This document shows positions 8,157 to 17,293 of a DNA stretch of 64,000 nt, piece by piece. The stretch spans positions 124,001 through 188,000 of the forward strand of contig NZ_VHKL01000010.1 of the NCBI RefSeq assembly GCF_007474605.1, read 5' to 3'. The DNA comes from Rhodoligotrophos appendicifer (GTDB lineage Bacteria; Pseudomonadota; Alphaproteobacteria; Rhizobiales; Im1). The notes below the pieces were generated by a model. That model searched no databases and was not told where the DNA came from. It worked only from the letters and a program-made list of their open reading frames with translations. A program made the translations under genes and the position numbers. How positions within the stretch are numbered: the first letter of the stretch is position 1; every line of letters starts with the position of its first letter.

Positions 8157-9826
8157 TCATCACCCCGGTTGGTCATCAAAAGGCTTTCTCCACAGACGAA
8201 GCCCCAGGTCAAGTTGGGGCCGATCGTGGTTCCCGCGCCGATCGCAAGCGTCCCTATGGGATTGGCCATGGCCAGGCCGGCGGCATAGAGGCCAGGAATG
8301 ACACTTCGGTCCGGCCGCAGCACTTCACCGCGAATATTGGTCCGCGCCCCGCCCTTGGTGCCCATGATCGAGCGATTTACCGACATGGCATAGTAGGGGG
8401 GTTTCTCGATGGTGCCGAAGGCGTTCTCCGTGCCACCCGCCTTGAAGCTCTCCCACGCGCCCTCGCCGCGGTGGAAGTCGTCATCGCGGCCCTGCTCGCA
8501 GAACCGGTTGAAGCGCGCGACGGTCTCCTTGAGCACATCAGCGGGAAGCCCCGTCTTGCCGGCGAGTTCCTCCAGCGTGTTCGCCTTGACGATCCAGGAT
8601 GGATCCTTCCTCGCATACCACAGGAACGGAAGCGACAATCGCATGTAACGCTGGTCGGTAATCATCCAGATCGGCAGATGGACGGGTTCACCGGTCTCGG
8701 GATCGCGTCGGTCTATGGCTTTGCCGATGTTGAAATCATACTCGCTGGCAAAGCGCTTGCCCGTTCGATCCACCATGATCGCATGGGGCTCCGCCTGATA
8801 GGTCATGGGAATGCCGTGCAGCTCGCCCTCATAGCGCGTCGGCAAGGTCGGATAGACGTTGGCCTGATCCATCCGATCCAACGCGGCTCCCGCTTTCTGC
8901 GCGAGCAACTGACCGTCGCCAGAATTGGTGCGGGGGCTTCCAATGCGATCCAAGGGTCCCGGAAAATGCTTCGAGAAGAGCTCCTTGTTCCATTCGAACC
9001 CACCCGTCGCCAGGACTACGCCGCGACGGGCGTGGACGCTGCGACGCTTTCCGCCCGTCTCGGCGACGACGCCGCGGATGCGGCCGTCATCCTCATCCTG
9101 AATCAGCTCCACGACCCGTGTCTCAAGCTCGAAGCGGCAGCCCTTGTCGAGGCACCCCTTGATGAGACCGATCATCAAGGCGTTGCCCATGGCCCGGGTT
9201 TGGGTGAGATACCGCCAGATCAATTTCGGCCAGAGCTTCAGGAAGACGGAAATCGGACTGTGGTAGAGGTCACCATCATAGACTTCCTGATAGGTGAAAA
9301 GTTGCGGAAGGGTCGATCGGCGCAGCTTCGGCCCGTAGCGGCCGAGGAGCCTCCTGCTCAATGGCTTGGGAGACAGCATCCGAGTCATGGATCCCTTGCC
9401 GCCCGGCCTGTCTGCAAAGATGTCCGGTTCTTCAGCCAGGGCAAATTCCAGTGGCGTTTCCTGCTCCAGGAATTCGAGCATCCGCGGAGCCGTGGCGATA
9501 AACTTCTGCCAGTGCTCGTCTTCCTCCGCATGCCAGCCTTCCGGAGAGGCGCTGCGAATATACTCCAGGGCCTCCTCCTGGCTGTCCGCCATGCCGGCTC
9601 GCCGGGCCACGTGATTGGCCGGGATCCATGTTCCGGATCCTGACATCGCGGATGTCCCGCCGAGCTTGTCGCTCTTCTCCAGGATGACAACGGACAACCC
9701 GCCTGTTGCTGCTCGCAAGGCCGCGGAGAGCGCCGCACTGCCCGACCCGACGATGACAACATCGAAGGTTTCTGCTTCAGGACGCGTTGCTCCATTTCCC
9801 GCGTGGGAATCGAGTTCCGATATCAT
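8153..9826 (-). CDS. FAD_binding_2 family oxidoreductase (3-ketosteroid dehydrogenase / fumarate reductase flavoprotein-like)
   Basis: A 557-residue flavoprotein with an N-terminal dinucleotide-binding motif VIVGSGSAALSAAL at about residue 24, then VVILEKSDKLGGTSAMSGSG, a family motif that contacts FAD, and a C-terminal PIGTLAIGAGTTIGPNLTWG block closing the FAD site. This arrangement fits the fumarate reductase/3-ketosteroid-delta1-dehydrogenase family, which removes hydrogen across a C-C bond next to a carbonyl or reduces one. There is no signal peptide, so it is cytoplasmic. No other steroid-degradation gene is nearby, so the KstD label should not be taken literally. It is first of a two-gene operon with the cyclodeaminase-like gene (4-nt overlap). 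The substrate is unknown. Confidence 0.87.
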   Translation of the reverse strand: MISELDSHAGNGATRPEAETFDVVIVGSGSAALSAALRAATGGLSVVILEKSDKLGGTSAMSGSGTWIPANHVARRAGMADSQEEALEYIRSASPEGWHAEEDEHWQKFIATAPRMLEFLEQETPLEFALAEEPDIFADRPGGKGSMTRMLSPKPLSRRLLGRYGPKLRRSTLPQLFTYQEVYDGDLYHSPISVFLKLWPKLIWRYLTQTRAMGNALMIGLIKGCLDKGCRFELETRVVELIQDEDDGRIRGVVAETGGKRRSVHARRGVVLATGGFEWNKELFSKHFPGPLDRIGSPRTNSGDGQLLAQKAGAALDRMDQANVYPTLPTRYEGELHGIPMTYQAEPHAIMVDRTGKRFASEYDFNIGKAIDRRDPETGEPVHLPIWMITDQRYMRLSLPFLWYARKDPSWIVKANTLEELAGKTGLPADVLKETVARFNRFCEQGRDDDFHRGEGAWESFKAGGTENAFGTIEKPPYYAMSVNRSIMGTKGGARTNIRGEVLRPDRSVIPGLYAAGLAMANPIGTLAIGAGTTIGPNLTWGFVCGESLLMTNRGDD

Positions 9827-9935
9827 TCTGGTTTTCCGACAAGGATCATCACTGGCGAGATCTAGGGGCCATAAAATCCAACTGTCCAGCGCTTTCGCCG
9901 AAGGACCCCACGAAACCGTGAAGGTCCAATTCCTA

Positions 9936-9960
9936 AAAAAGGAACGAGATAGTTCTTTTT
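9936..9960. promoter_or_regulatory. Imperfect inverted repeat in divergent promoter region
   Basis: In the 271-base gap between the FAD enzyme (minus) and the RND adaptor gene (plus) there is an AT-rich dyad with outer arms AAAAAG and CTTTTT and an inner pair GAAC/GTTC around a 6-base loop. It has a T-run on either strand, but neither flanking gene is transcribed toward it, so a terminator role makes little sense. It may be an operator for the TetR protein encoded downstream of the pump. The rest of the gap shows nothing else I can name. Confidence 0.35.
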
Positions 9961-10097
9961 AATTTCTGCGACAGGTCGTATATCGCTGTTCACGCTGGCC
10001 AGCATCGAGAGATGCCAGAAGACCGGCAGAAGAAAACATCCAGGACATAGGCGACAGGGATTTGACGCTGCCTTTTGCGGCGGTGGAAAGGTGTCGA

Positions 10098-11297
10098 ATG
10101 CAGAAGGTCGGACGTATCTGCGCAGTGTTGATGTTGCTGGCCGCCGGCCCATTGCTCGCCGCTTGCGACGACAAGGCTGCCTCTCAGGCCGGGGGCGCCG
10201 AGCCGCCGCCTGCGAAAGTCAGCGTGATCGCCGTAAAGTCCGAATCTTTGCCCATCCTGAATGAGTTGCCAGGGCGCATCGCTCCGACCCGGATCGCGGA
10301 GGTTCGCCCCCGCGTGTCGGGAATCCTCGTCGACCGGGTCTTCCAGCAAGGCAGCCAGGTGAAGGAAGGCGATATCCTCTATCGCATCGATCCAGAACCG
10401 TTTCGCGTGCGAGTTGCCAGCGCGGAGGCTTCTCTGCAGCGGGCTCAATCGACTTTGCTGCAGGCACAGCAGACGGCCGGTCGTATCGACCAGCTCACGC
10501 AGCAACGTGTTGCCAGCCAGCAGCAGCAGGACGACGCCGTCGCGGCGGTTGCACAGGCCCAGGCTGATGTCGCAAGCGCCAAGGCACAGCTCGATACGGC
10601 GAAACTCGATCTCAGATATTCGGATATCACTGCTCCGATCAGCGGAGTCATTGGGCGCGCAATGATCACCGAGGGAGCTCTTGTCAATTCCTCGGGGACC
10701 GAACCCCTTGCAATCATCCGCCAGCTCGATCCCGTTTATGCGGATTTCACCCAATCGGTGAACGAGCTCATGAAGTTGAGGCGATCCACCGAGTCCGGCG
10801 ACGTCAATCGCCCCGACGAGGCTCGGGTCAGGCTGATCTTCGATGACGGGACCCCGTACGAACATGATGGGAAGGTCCTGTTCTCGGAGGCAACCGTCGA
10901 CATCACGACGGGGCAAGTGATCCTGAGGGGAGAATTTCCCAACCCAAACGGAGAGTTGCTGCCGGGAATGTATGTGCGGGTGCAGATCGAACAAGGCATT
11001 CAGCCTGATGCGATCGCCGTGCCGCAGCAATCGGTGCAGCGAGACACGGCCGGTCATTCGCAACTCTATGTCGTCGGGGAAGATTCCGTCCCCGAGCTGC
11101 GGACCGTCACCGCCGGACGGCTTCTCGGAGACCGGTGGGTGATCGATAGCGGATTAAAGCCCGGCGATCAGGTGGTCGTGGAAGGTTTCCAGAAGATCCG
11201 TCCCGGCGCCAAAGTCCAAGCCGAGGCCTGGGTCCCGCCCAGCGCGAGCGGCACGCCCAAGCAGGCTGCGATGTTGCCGACACCGGCCGTCGAATAG
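10098..11297 (+). CDS. RND efflux periplasmic adaptor, AcrA/MexA family lipoprotein
   Basis: A 399-residue membrane fusion protein that links an RND pump to an outer-membrane channel. ATG 10098 (GAAAGG about 8 nt upstream) gives a lipoprotein signal peptide with lipobox LLAAC, lipidated Cys at about residue 23; the frame extends a further 12 codons upstream, which would spoil this signal. Then come a lipoyl half-motif (RVSGILVDRVFQQGSQVKEG), a coiled-coil hairpin rich in Gln and Ala (about residues 105-165), the returning lipoyl half (YSDITAPISGVIG), a beta-barrel and the membrane-proximal domain. The pump gene follows after 13 nt. No outer-membrane factor gene is present here, so a TolC-type channel must be encoded elsewhere. 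Confidence 0.94.
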   Translation: MQKVGRICAVLMLLAAGPLLAACDDKAASQAGGAEPPPAKVSVIAVKSESLPILNELPGRIAPTRIAEVRPRVSGILVDRVFQQGSQVKEGDILYRIDPEPFRVRVASAEASLQRAQSTLLQAQQTAGRIDQLTQQRVASQQQQDDAVAAVAQAQADVASAKAQLDTAKLDLRYSDITAPISGVIGRAMITEGALVNSSGTEPLAIIRQLDPVYADFTQSVNELMKLRRSTESGDVNRPDEARVRLIFDDGTPYEHDGKVLFSEATVDITTGQVILRGEFPNPNGELLPGMYVRVQIEQGIQPDAIAVPQQSVQRDTAGHSQLYVVGEDSVPELRTVTAGRLLGDRWVIDSGLKPGDQVVVEGFQKIRPGAKVQAEAWVPPSASGTPKQAAMLPTPAVE

Positions 11298-11310
11298 AGA
11301 TCGGGTTCCC

Positions 11311-14300
11311 ATGCCAAGTTTTTTCATCGACCGTCCGGTCTTTGCCTGGGTGGTGGCCCTGTTCATCGTCATCGCCGGCGCGATCGCCATTCCCTTGATG
11401 CCGATCTCCCAATACCCGTCGGTCGCACCGCCACAGATCTCGATCAACACCAGCTATCCGGGGGCTTCCCCGGAAGACATCTATCAGAGCGTCACCCGCC
11501 TGGTCGAAGAGGAACTCAACGGTGCCGCCGGGCTGCTCTATTACGAGTCCACATCAGACGCTTCAGGCGGGGTCGAGATCACGGCCACGTTCGAGCCCGG
11601 GACCAGTCCCATCTTTGCGCAGGTCGACGTCCAGAACCGGATCGCCAGGGTCGAACCGCGATTGCCGCAGGAAGTGGCCCAACAGGGTATCCGCGTCGAG
11701 CAGGCCGGGGCCGGATTTCTCATGGTCGTCTCCCTGACCTCGACCGATGGCTCCGTCGACGCCATCGGCCTGGGGGATTATCTCAGCCGCAACGTGGTGA
11801 GCGAGATCCGGCGGGTGCCCGGTGTCGGCCGCGCGCAATTGTTCGCCACCGAGCGATCGATGCGGATCTGGATCGATCCCGACAAGATGGTCGGCTTCAG
11901 CCTCACTCCCGACGACATCACCAATGCCATCCGCGCGCAGAACGCGCAGGTCGCCGCGGGGCGCGTCGGGGCCCTGCCGAACCCGATCACGCAGCAGATA
12001 TCGGCCACCGTTCTTGTGAAGGGGCAACTGACCTCGCCCGAGGAGTTCGGCAACATCGTGCTGCGCGCGAACCGGGACGGTTCGACCGTGCGGCTCAAGG
12101 ACGTTGCCCGCGTCGAGGTGGGTGGGCAGGACTACAATTTCTCGACCCGCCTGAACGGTGACCCCAGCGCCGCCATCGGGGTGCAGCTTTCTCCCACCGG
12201 CAATGCCTTGAATACCTCGAAGGCCGTCAAGGCCCGCATGGAAGAGCTCAAAGGCTTTTTTCCGCCTGGGGTCGAGTATTCGATTCCCTATGACACTTCG
12301 CCATTCGTCGCCATTTCCATCGAAAAGGTCATGCACACGCTGCTCGAGGCGGTGGCGCTGGTGTTCGTGGTGATGTTCCTGTTCCTGCAGAACTTTCGCT
12401 ACACGATCATTCCGACGCTGGTGGTGCCGGTGGCGCTGTTGGGAACAGTCGCCGTCATGTTGGCGCTCGGCTTCTCCATCAATGTGCTCACCATGTTCGG
12501 CATGGTGCTCGCTATCGGCATTCTGGTCGACGACGCGATCGTGGTCGTCGAGAATGTGGAGCGGATCATGGCTGAAGAGGGGCTGCCTCCGAAGGAGGCG
12601 ACCCGGAAGGCCATGGGGCAAATCACGGGTGCGGTCATCGGCATCACGCTGGTCCTGACGTCGGTGTTCATTCCGATGGCGTTCTTTCCGGGTGCCGTCG
12701 GTGTGATCTACAAGCAGTTCAGCCTGACCATGGTGGCCTCAATCCTGTTCTCGGCGCTTCTGGCCCTGTCGCTGACGCCAGCGCTTTGCGCATCCTTCCT
12801 CAAGCCTGTCAAAAACCACGGCACTCCGAAGCGGGGCTTCTTCGGCTGGTTCAATCGGGGGTTCGATGAGACCTCACATGGCTATAGCGGCGCTGTAGGC
12901 TGGCTGATCCGTCGGGCGGGGCGGCTGATGATCGTCTATGCCGCCCTGCTCGTCGGTCTCGGCTACCTGTTCATCCAGCTGCCTTCGGCATTCCTGCCCA
13001 ATGAGGATCAGGGCTACATCCTCGTCAATGTGCTCGCGCCGCCGGAGGCCAGCGCCAACCGCACGCAACAGGTGGTCGAGCAGATCGAACAGCACTTCAT
13101 GAAGGAGCCGGGCGTGGCGCGCGTCGTCATGATCAAGGGGTTCAGTTTCCTGGGCGCCGGACAGAATGCTGCCCTCGCGTTCGTGACATTGAAGGACTGG
13201 AGCGAACGTGGCGCAAACGACAGCGCCCAGGCCATCGCCATGCGCGGAAACATGGCGATGTCCGGCATCAAAGACGCGATGGCCTTCTCGCTGTCACCTC
13301 CGCCAATCCAGGGGCTGGGCACATCGAATGGCTTCTCGTTCCGGCTTCAGGCGCGAGGTGGGCAGAGCCAGCAGGCCTTGGCAGCGGCCCGCGACCAGCT
13401 GATCGCTGCGGCCAATCAGAGCCCGGTGCTCACCGGCGTCTATGTGGAGGGGCTGCCTGACGCCGCCCAAGTCAATCTCGTCATCGACCGGGAGAAGGCG
13501 AACACGTTCGGTGTCACGTTTGCGGATATCAATTCCGCAATCACGACGACACTCGGCTCGTCCTATGTGAATGACTTCCCCAATTCCGGACGCATGCAGA
13601 GGGTCACCGTCCAAGCCGCCGAGGACAAGCGCATGAGCACGCAAGACCTGATGCGGCTCAATGTACGCAACGCCAGCGGCGGGATGGTCCCCTTGGCCTC
13701 CTTCGCCAGTGTCGAGTGGGAAAAGGGGCCGTCGCAGATCGTCGGCTACAATGGTTATCCCTCGATCCGGATCAGCGGGGAAGCCAAGCCCGGTTACTCC
13801 TCGGGAGATGCGATCACCGAGATGGAGCGACTGGTGGGAGAGCTTCCACCGGGCTTCGGCTTCGAATGGAGCGGCCAGTCTCTGCAGGAGATCCAGTCCG
13901 GTTCACAGGCTCCCTTCCTGATCGCGCTCTCCTGCGTGTTCGTCTTCCTCTGTCTTGCAGCGCTCTACGAGAGCTGGTCGATCCCGATTGCCGTGATGCT
14001 GGTGGTCCCCCTCGGCATCATCGGATCAGTTGTCGCGGTCATCCTGCGCGACATGCCCAATGACGTCTACTTCAAGGTGGGGCTCATCGCGATCATCGGT
14101 CTTTCCGCCAAGAACGCGATCCTGATCATCGAGTTCGCCAAGGACCTCATGAAGGAGGGCAAGCCGCTGAAGGAGGCGACCATAGAAGCAGCCCATCTGC
14201 GCTTTCGGCCGATCATCATGACGTCGCTCGCCTTCACACTGGGTGTCGTCCCGCTGGCCATCGCCACAGGCGCCAGTGCCGGGAGCCAGCAGGCGATCGG

Positions 14301-14460
14301 AACAGGCGTCATGGGCGGGATGATCTCGGCAACCGTGCTTGCTGTGTTCTTCGTGCCCGTCTTCTTCGTCTTCGTGACGAAGATCTTCTCCTGGCGACAA
14401 AACCGGAAGAAGATCGAAAGCACTGCCACCATTGATGAGGCACATCCAAAAACAAGCTAG
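11311..14460 (+). CDS. RND multidrug efflux permease, AcrB/MexB (HAE1) family
   Basis: A 1049-residue inner-membrane, proton-driven drug exporter of standard length. It starts with the typical FFIDRPVFAWVVAL TM1, has two large periplasmic loops between TM1-2 and TM7-8, and carries the proton-relay residues: the Asp pair in GILVDDAIVVVENVERIM of TM4 and Lys in IGLSAKNAILIIEFAKDL of TM10. It should form a homotrimer with the AcrA-type lipoprotein encoded immediately upstream. Substrates probably include hydrophobic antibiotics, biocides or plant compounds (family knowledge, not seen in sequence). A TetR gene begins 33 nt downstream on the same strand and is the likely regulator. Confidence 0.96.
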   Translation: MPSFFIDRPVFAWVVALFIVIAGAIAIPLMPISQYPSVAPPQISINTSYPGASPEDIYQSVTRLVEEELNGAAGLLYYESTSDASGGVEITATFEPGTSPIFAQVDVQNRIARVEPRLPQEVAQQGIRVEQAGAGFLMVVSLTSTDGSVDAIGLGDYLSRNVVSEIRRVPGVGRAQLFATERSMRIWIDPDKMVGFSLTPDDITNAIRAQNAQVAAGRVGALPNPITQQISATVLVKGQLTSPEEFGNIVLRANRDGSTVRLKDVARVEVGGQDYNFSTRLNGDPSAAIGVQLSPTGNALNTSKAVKARMEELKGFFPPGVEYSIPYDTSPFVAISIEKVMHTLLEAVALVFVVMFLFLQNFRYTIIPTLVVPVALLGTVAVMLALGFSINVLTMFGMVLAIGILVDDAIVVVENVERIMAEEGLPPKEATRKAMGQITGAVIGITLVLTSVFIPMAFFPGAVGVIYKQFSLTMVASILFSALLALSLTPALCASFLKPVKNHGTPKRGFFGWFNRGFDETSHGYSGAVGWLIRRAGRLMIVYAALLVGLGYLFIQLPSAFLPNEDQGYILVNVLAPPEASANRTQQVVEQIEQHFMKEPGVARVVMIKGFSFLGAGQNAALAFVTLKDWSERGANDSAQAIAMRGNMAMSGIKDAMAFSLSPPPIQGLGTSNGFSFRLQARGGQSQQALAAARDQLIAAANQSPVLTGVYVEGLPDAAQVNLVIDREKANTFGVTFADINSAITTTLGSSYVNDFPNSGRMQRVTVQAAEDKRMSTQDLMRLNVRNASGGMVPLASFASVEWEKGPSQIVGYNGYPSIRISGEAKPGYSSGDAITEMERLVGELPPGFGFEWSGQSLQEIQSGSQAPFLIALSCVFVFLCLAALYESWSIPIAVMLVVPLGIIGSVVAVILRDMPNDVYFKVGLIAIIGLSAKNAILIIEFAKDLMKEGKPLKEATIEAAHLRFRPIIMTSLAFTLGVVPLAIATGASAGSQQAIGTGVMGGMISATVLAVFFVPVFFVFVTKIFSWRQNRKKIESTATIDEAHPKTS

Positions 14461-14493
14461 CATGGGGCGCCGCGAACGGCTCGAGACACCAGA

Positions 14494-15183
14494 ATGATTT
14501 CGTCACCTCAAAAGGGTTGCTGCATCGACAAGCGAGGGCGGGGACGCCCCAGCCTCGATCAGGCCCATTCATTGACCGACGATATCGTCGCTCAGGCGCT
14601 TGTGCTGTTCCGGCGCAACGGCTTTGCGGCCACAACGATGGATGAGGTCGCGGCCGCCACCGGTGCAGCCAAACATAGCATCTATCGCCGATTTTCTTCG
14701 AAAGAGGAGCTGTTCCGGGCTGCTGTCGCGTTTGATCGCGAGCGCTTGTTGCAGTCGGTCGCCGCCCTCAAGACCGATGAGAACGATCCACTCACGTCTT
14801 TGAGGCGGGTTGCGAGGACGTTGCTGCATATCGTTCTTGCGCCGGGAAACATCGATCTGTTCCGCATGTGCATCGCAGAGGCACAGCGCTTCCCGGTCAT
14901 CAGTGCAGAATTCGCCGAAACCGGGCGGCAACTTCATTCGATTCTCGCGCCCCTCGTCGCGGCGGCCCAAGCGCAAGGAATGATGATCTCGGGCGATCCC
15001 ACGCATATCGCAATTCGCCTGCATCACACCATCGTAGGCGAGGCGCTCATCGCCATGTTGCTTGGCGACTCGCAGTGTCCCAGCGCCAGAGATTGGGAAG
15101 CCTATTTCGATGAGGCCTGGGAGATGGCCATGACAGGGATAGCCCTCCCCTCCAGTCGGTGCACAGAGAGCTCCGAGCGCTGA
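14494..15183 (+). CDS. TetR/AcrR family regulator
   Basis: A 229-residue one-component repressor. The N-terminal helix-turn-helix covers about residues 24-70 (ALVLFRRNGFAATTMDEVAA then AKHSIYRRFSSKEELFRAAV, the family recognition helix), and the C-terminal ligand-binding domain resembles the AefR/TetR_C_7 type (VARTLLHIVLAP, FPVISAEFAETG). Its position directly after the RND pump genes suggests that it represses them and is derepressed by pump substrates. A 26-bp perfect palindrome lies about 95 bases beyond its stop, ahead of an MFS gene, and could also be a target. A long Cys-containing N-terminal extension precedes the HTH; no strong ribosome-binding site is visible at ATG 14494. Confidence 0.92.
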   Translation: MISSPQKGCCIDKRGRGRPSLDQAHSLTDDIVAQALVLFRRNGFAATTMDEVAAATGAAKHSIYRRFSSKEELFRAAVAFDRERLLQSVAALKTDENDPLTSLRRVARTLLHIVLAPGNIDLFRMCIAEAQRFPVISAEFAETGRQLHSILAPLVAAAQAQGMMISGDPTHIAIRLHHTIVGEALIAMLLGDSQCPSARDWEAYFDEAWEMAMTGIALPSSRCTESSER

Positions 15184-15243
15184 CCTCCAGGCTCGATGGG
15201 CGTTCAGGCAACCGGCGTCTCCATGACCTTCCCCAGAAAGCGG

Positions 15244-15272
15244 TTGACACCCGCCTATGATCGCCATCAATA
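15244..15272 (+). promoter_or_regulatory. Candidate promoter of the MFS gene
   Basis: TTGACA at 15244-15249 is followed by a 17-base spacer and TCAATA at 15267-15272, a perfect -35 with a weak -10. The predicted transcription start falls at the left edge of the 26-bp palindrome, which is where a repressor would sit. Confidence 0.4.
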
Positions 15273-15277
15273 GCGTG

Positions 15278-15303
15278 GATTAAATGATGATCATCATTTA
15301 ATC
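15278..15303. promoter_or_regulatory. Perfect 26-bp palindrome, candidate operator
   Basis: Each half is GATTAAATGATGA followed by its exact complement TCATCATTTAATC. It ends one base before the GGGGA ribosome-binding site of the MFS transporter gene (ATG 15314) and overlaps the expected transcription start. A 13+13 perfect dyad with no spacer is very unlikely by chance and fits a homodimeric repressor site. The adjacent TetR protein is one candidate ligand; the site could instead be read by a regulator encoded elsewhere. The central 14 bases recur inside the MFS coding sequence at 15587-15600. Confidence 0.75.
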
Positions 15304-15313
15304 GGGGACGCCC

Positions 15314-16603
15314 ATGATTTCCACGTTGGTCGCCGGCGCTCTTAGACAGCGCAATATCCATTATGGGTGGGTTGTCGCAGGGGTCACCTTCCTGACCATG
15401 CTGGTGACTGCCGGTGCCGTGGGTGCGCCGGGCGTATTCATCGTTCCCTTGGAACGCGAGTATGGGTGGGCCGCGTCCGACATCTCCTCAGCGCTCGCCA
15501 TCCGCTTCGCATTGTTCGGTCTGATGGGTCCCTTTGCGGCGGTTTTCATGAACCGGTTCGGCCTGCGCCGCATGGTGGTGATCGCCATGATGATCATCAT
15601 CTCAGGCCTCGGCTTGTCCCTGTTCATGACAGAGATCTGGCAACTCGTCCTCTTGTGGGGCGTCGTGGTGGGCATCGGGACGGGCCTTACGGCAATCGTT
15701 CTCGGTGCGACGGTGGCCACGCGTTGGTTCTCATCGCGCAGGGGCCTGGTCGTCGGTCTGTTGTCGGCCAGCTCGGCAACGGGGCAGCTGGTGTTTCTGC
15801 CCTTGCTGGCAAGCATGACCGAAGCATTCGGATGGCGAACTTCCCTCGCCTTCGTCTGCGTCATGCTCGCGGTTGCGGCCTTGGCCGTGCTGTTGCTGAT
15901 GCGTGACCGGCCTGCGGATCTCGGTCTGCCCGCCTATGGAGACACAGCACTCACGCCGACTCCCGTTCAGTCAGGCGGTCTCGGGGCACTGCTCCTGTCA
16001 CCTCTCATCATCCTCCGTGACGCCGCGCGGACAGGTGTTTTCTGGGTGCTGTTCGGTACGTTCTTCATCTGTGGCGCCAGCACCAATGGGCTCATCCAGA
16101 CACATTTCATCGCCATGTGCGGCGACTACGGAATTGCCGCGGTCAGCGCAGCCGGGCTGTTGGCCGTGATGGGTATCTTCGATTTCTTCGGCACCGTCGG
16201 ATCGGGCTGGCTTTCCGACCGCTACGACAATCGCTGGCTGCTGTTCTGGTATTACGGCCTGCGCGGGATGTCGCTGCTGTTCCTGCCGTTCACCAATTTC
16301 TCCTTCTATGGGCTGTCCCTCTTTGCCGTCTTCTATGGGCTGGACTGGATCGCCACGGTGCCGCCGACCGTCAAGCTCACGGCTGAGAGATTTGGGCGAG
16401 AGAAAGCGAATGTCGTGTTCGGCTGGATATTCGCAGGCCACCAGCTCGGAGCGGCGGCGGCGGCTTATGGCGGAGGTTACAGCCGAACCGAATATGCAAC
16501 ATATCTGCCGGCGTTCTTCGCGGCCGGGCTGCTCTGTCTCGTCGGCGCCCTGCTTATCCTCACGGTCTCCCGGTCTCCCCGCGCCCACCTCAATCCGGCT
16601 TGA
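15314..16603 (+). CDS. MFS transporter (oxalate/formate or monocarboxylate antiporter-like)
   Basis: A 429-residue major facilitator with about 12 predicted TM helices. It begins IHYGWVVAGVTFLTMLV and contains the MFS loop signature near GPFAAVFMNRFGLRRMVVI, and TRWFSSRRGLVVGLLSASSA, as in the OFA/monocarboxylate-type subfamily. The substrate, probably an organic anion, cannot be specified. ATG 15314 has GGGGA 6 nt upstream. The gene sits behind a perfect palindrome, so it is probably tightly controlled. A carboxymuconolactone-decarboxylase-like gene follows after about 95 bases on the same strand and may be cotranscribed, which would fit uptake of an aromatic or other carboxylate, but this is inference. 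Confidence 0.88.
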   Translation: MISTLVAGALRQRNIHYGWVVAGVTFLTMLVTAGAVGAPGVFIVPLEREYGWAASDISSALAIRFALFGLMGPFAAVFMNRFGLRRMVVIAMMIIISGLGLSLFMTEIWQLVLLWGVVVGIGTGLTAIVLGATVATRWFSSRRGLVVGLLSASSATGQLVFLPLLASMTEAFGWRTSLAFVCVMLAVAALAVLLLMRDRPADLGLPAYGDTALTPTPVQSGGLGALLLSPLIILRDAARTGVFWVLFGTFFICGASTNGLIQTHFIAMCGDYGIAAVSAAGLLAVMGIFDFFGTVGSGWLSDRYDNRWLLFWYYGLRGMSLLFLPFTNFSFYGLSLFAVFYGLDWIATVPPTVKLTAERFGREKANVVFGWIFAGHQLGAAAAAYGGGYSRTEYATYLPAFFAAGLLCLVGALLILTVSRSPRAHLNPA

Positions 16604-16699
16604 AGCGACGTTTCCCCTCTTGGTCAACGGGCCCTACGGCGCTAGAAGCTCCCATCTTCAACTCCGGCCACGGGCGCCGGAAAATACGGGGCCCTCGTG

Positions 16700-17230
16700 A
16701 TGACCAACCGGTTCAAACCTTTCGATCCCAGTGAACTCACTCCCGAGCAGCGCGTGGTCTTCGACGATATCCGCTCCGGGAAACGGGGCACGGTTCCTTG
16801 GATCTTCCACCTGTTCCTGAACAGCCCCGATCTTGCCTCCCGCGTTCAACAGCTTGGGGCATTCTGCCGTTACGGCACGGGCCTTTCCGCCGAACTTTCG
16901 GAACTGGCGATCCTCATCGTCGCGAAGCATTGGGGTGCCGATTACGAGTGGTCGATCCACAAGGGGGAGGCTCTCAAAGCCGGGCTTTCCGCGGACATCA
17001 TCGACGCTTTGGACGAGGGCCGGAAGCCTGACTTCACCGATCCCGATGCCGAACTGATCTATGATTTCGCCACCGTTTTCTTTGCCACGAGGGAGGTCCC
17101 AGATGAGATCTTCCAGAAAGCGGTCGGCAGATTCGGCAAGAAGACCGTCCTCGAACTCACCGCCGTGCTCGGCTATTATTCGATGCTGGCGATCGCCATC
17201 AGAGTGTTTCAGCTTCCAAACGAAGTCTAG
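16700..17230 (+). CDS. Carboxymuconolactone decarboxylase (CMD) family protein
   Basis: A 176-residue all-helical protein of the CMD/AhpD superfamily. The core helix-turn-helix region ELAILIVAKHWGADYEWSIH is typical of gamma-carboxymuconolactone decarboxylase-like proteins, with the conserved Glu/Trp/His but without the CxxC of AhpD peroxidases, so a peroxiredoxin-reducing role is unlikely. The N-terminus (FDPSELTPEQRVVFDDI) and an SGKRGTVPWIFHLFLNSPDL stretch match many uncharacterised paralogues. ATG 16700 follows an in-frame GTG at 16697; either could be used. It lies downstream of the MFS gene and could act on a compound it imports. The reaction is unknown. Confidence 0.85.
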   Translation: MTNRFKPFDPSELTPEQRVVFDDIRSGKRGTVPWIFHLFLNSPDLASRVQQLGAFCRYGTGLSAELSELAILIVAKHWGADYEWSIHKGEALKAGLSADIIDALDEGRKPDFTDPDAELIYDFATVFFATREVPDEIFQKAVGRFGKKTVLELTAVLGYYSMLAIAIRVFQLPNEV

Positions 17231-17293
17231 AGCCTCGTCCGGGGCTCCGCGCCGCCAAGGCTCCGAGCCAAGGCACGTCCAAAGAGCTGCCGG

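Noticed and set aside
8153-9826. Steroid catabolism locus based on a KstD-like flavoprotein
   Set aside because: No hsa, ksh, mce or other steroid genes are present, and the family is broad.
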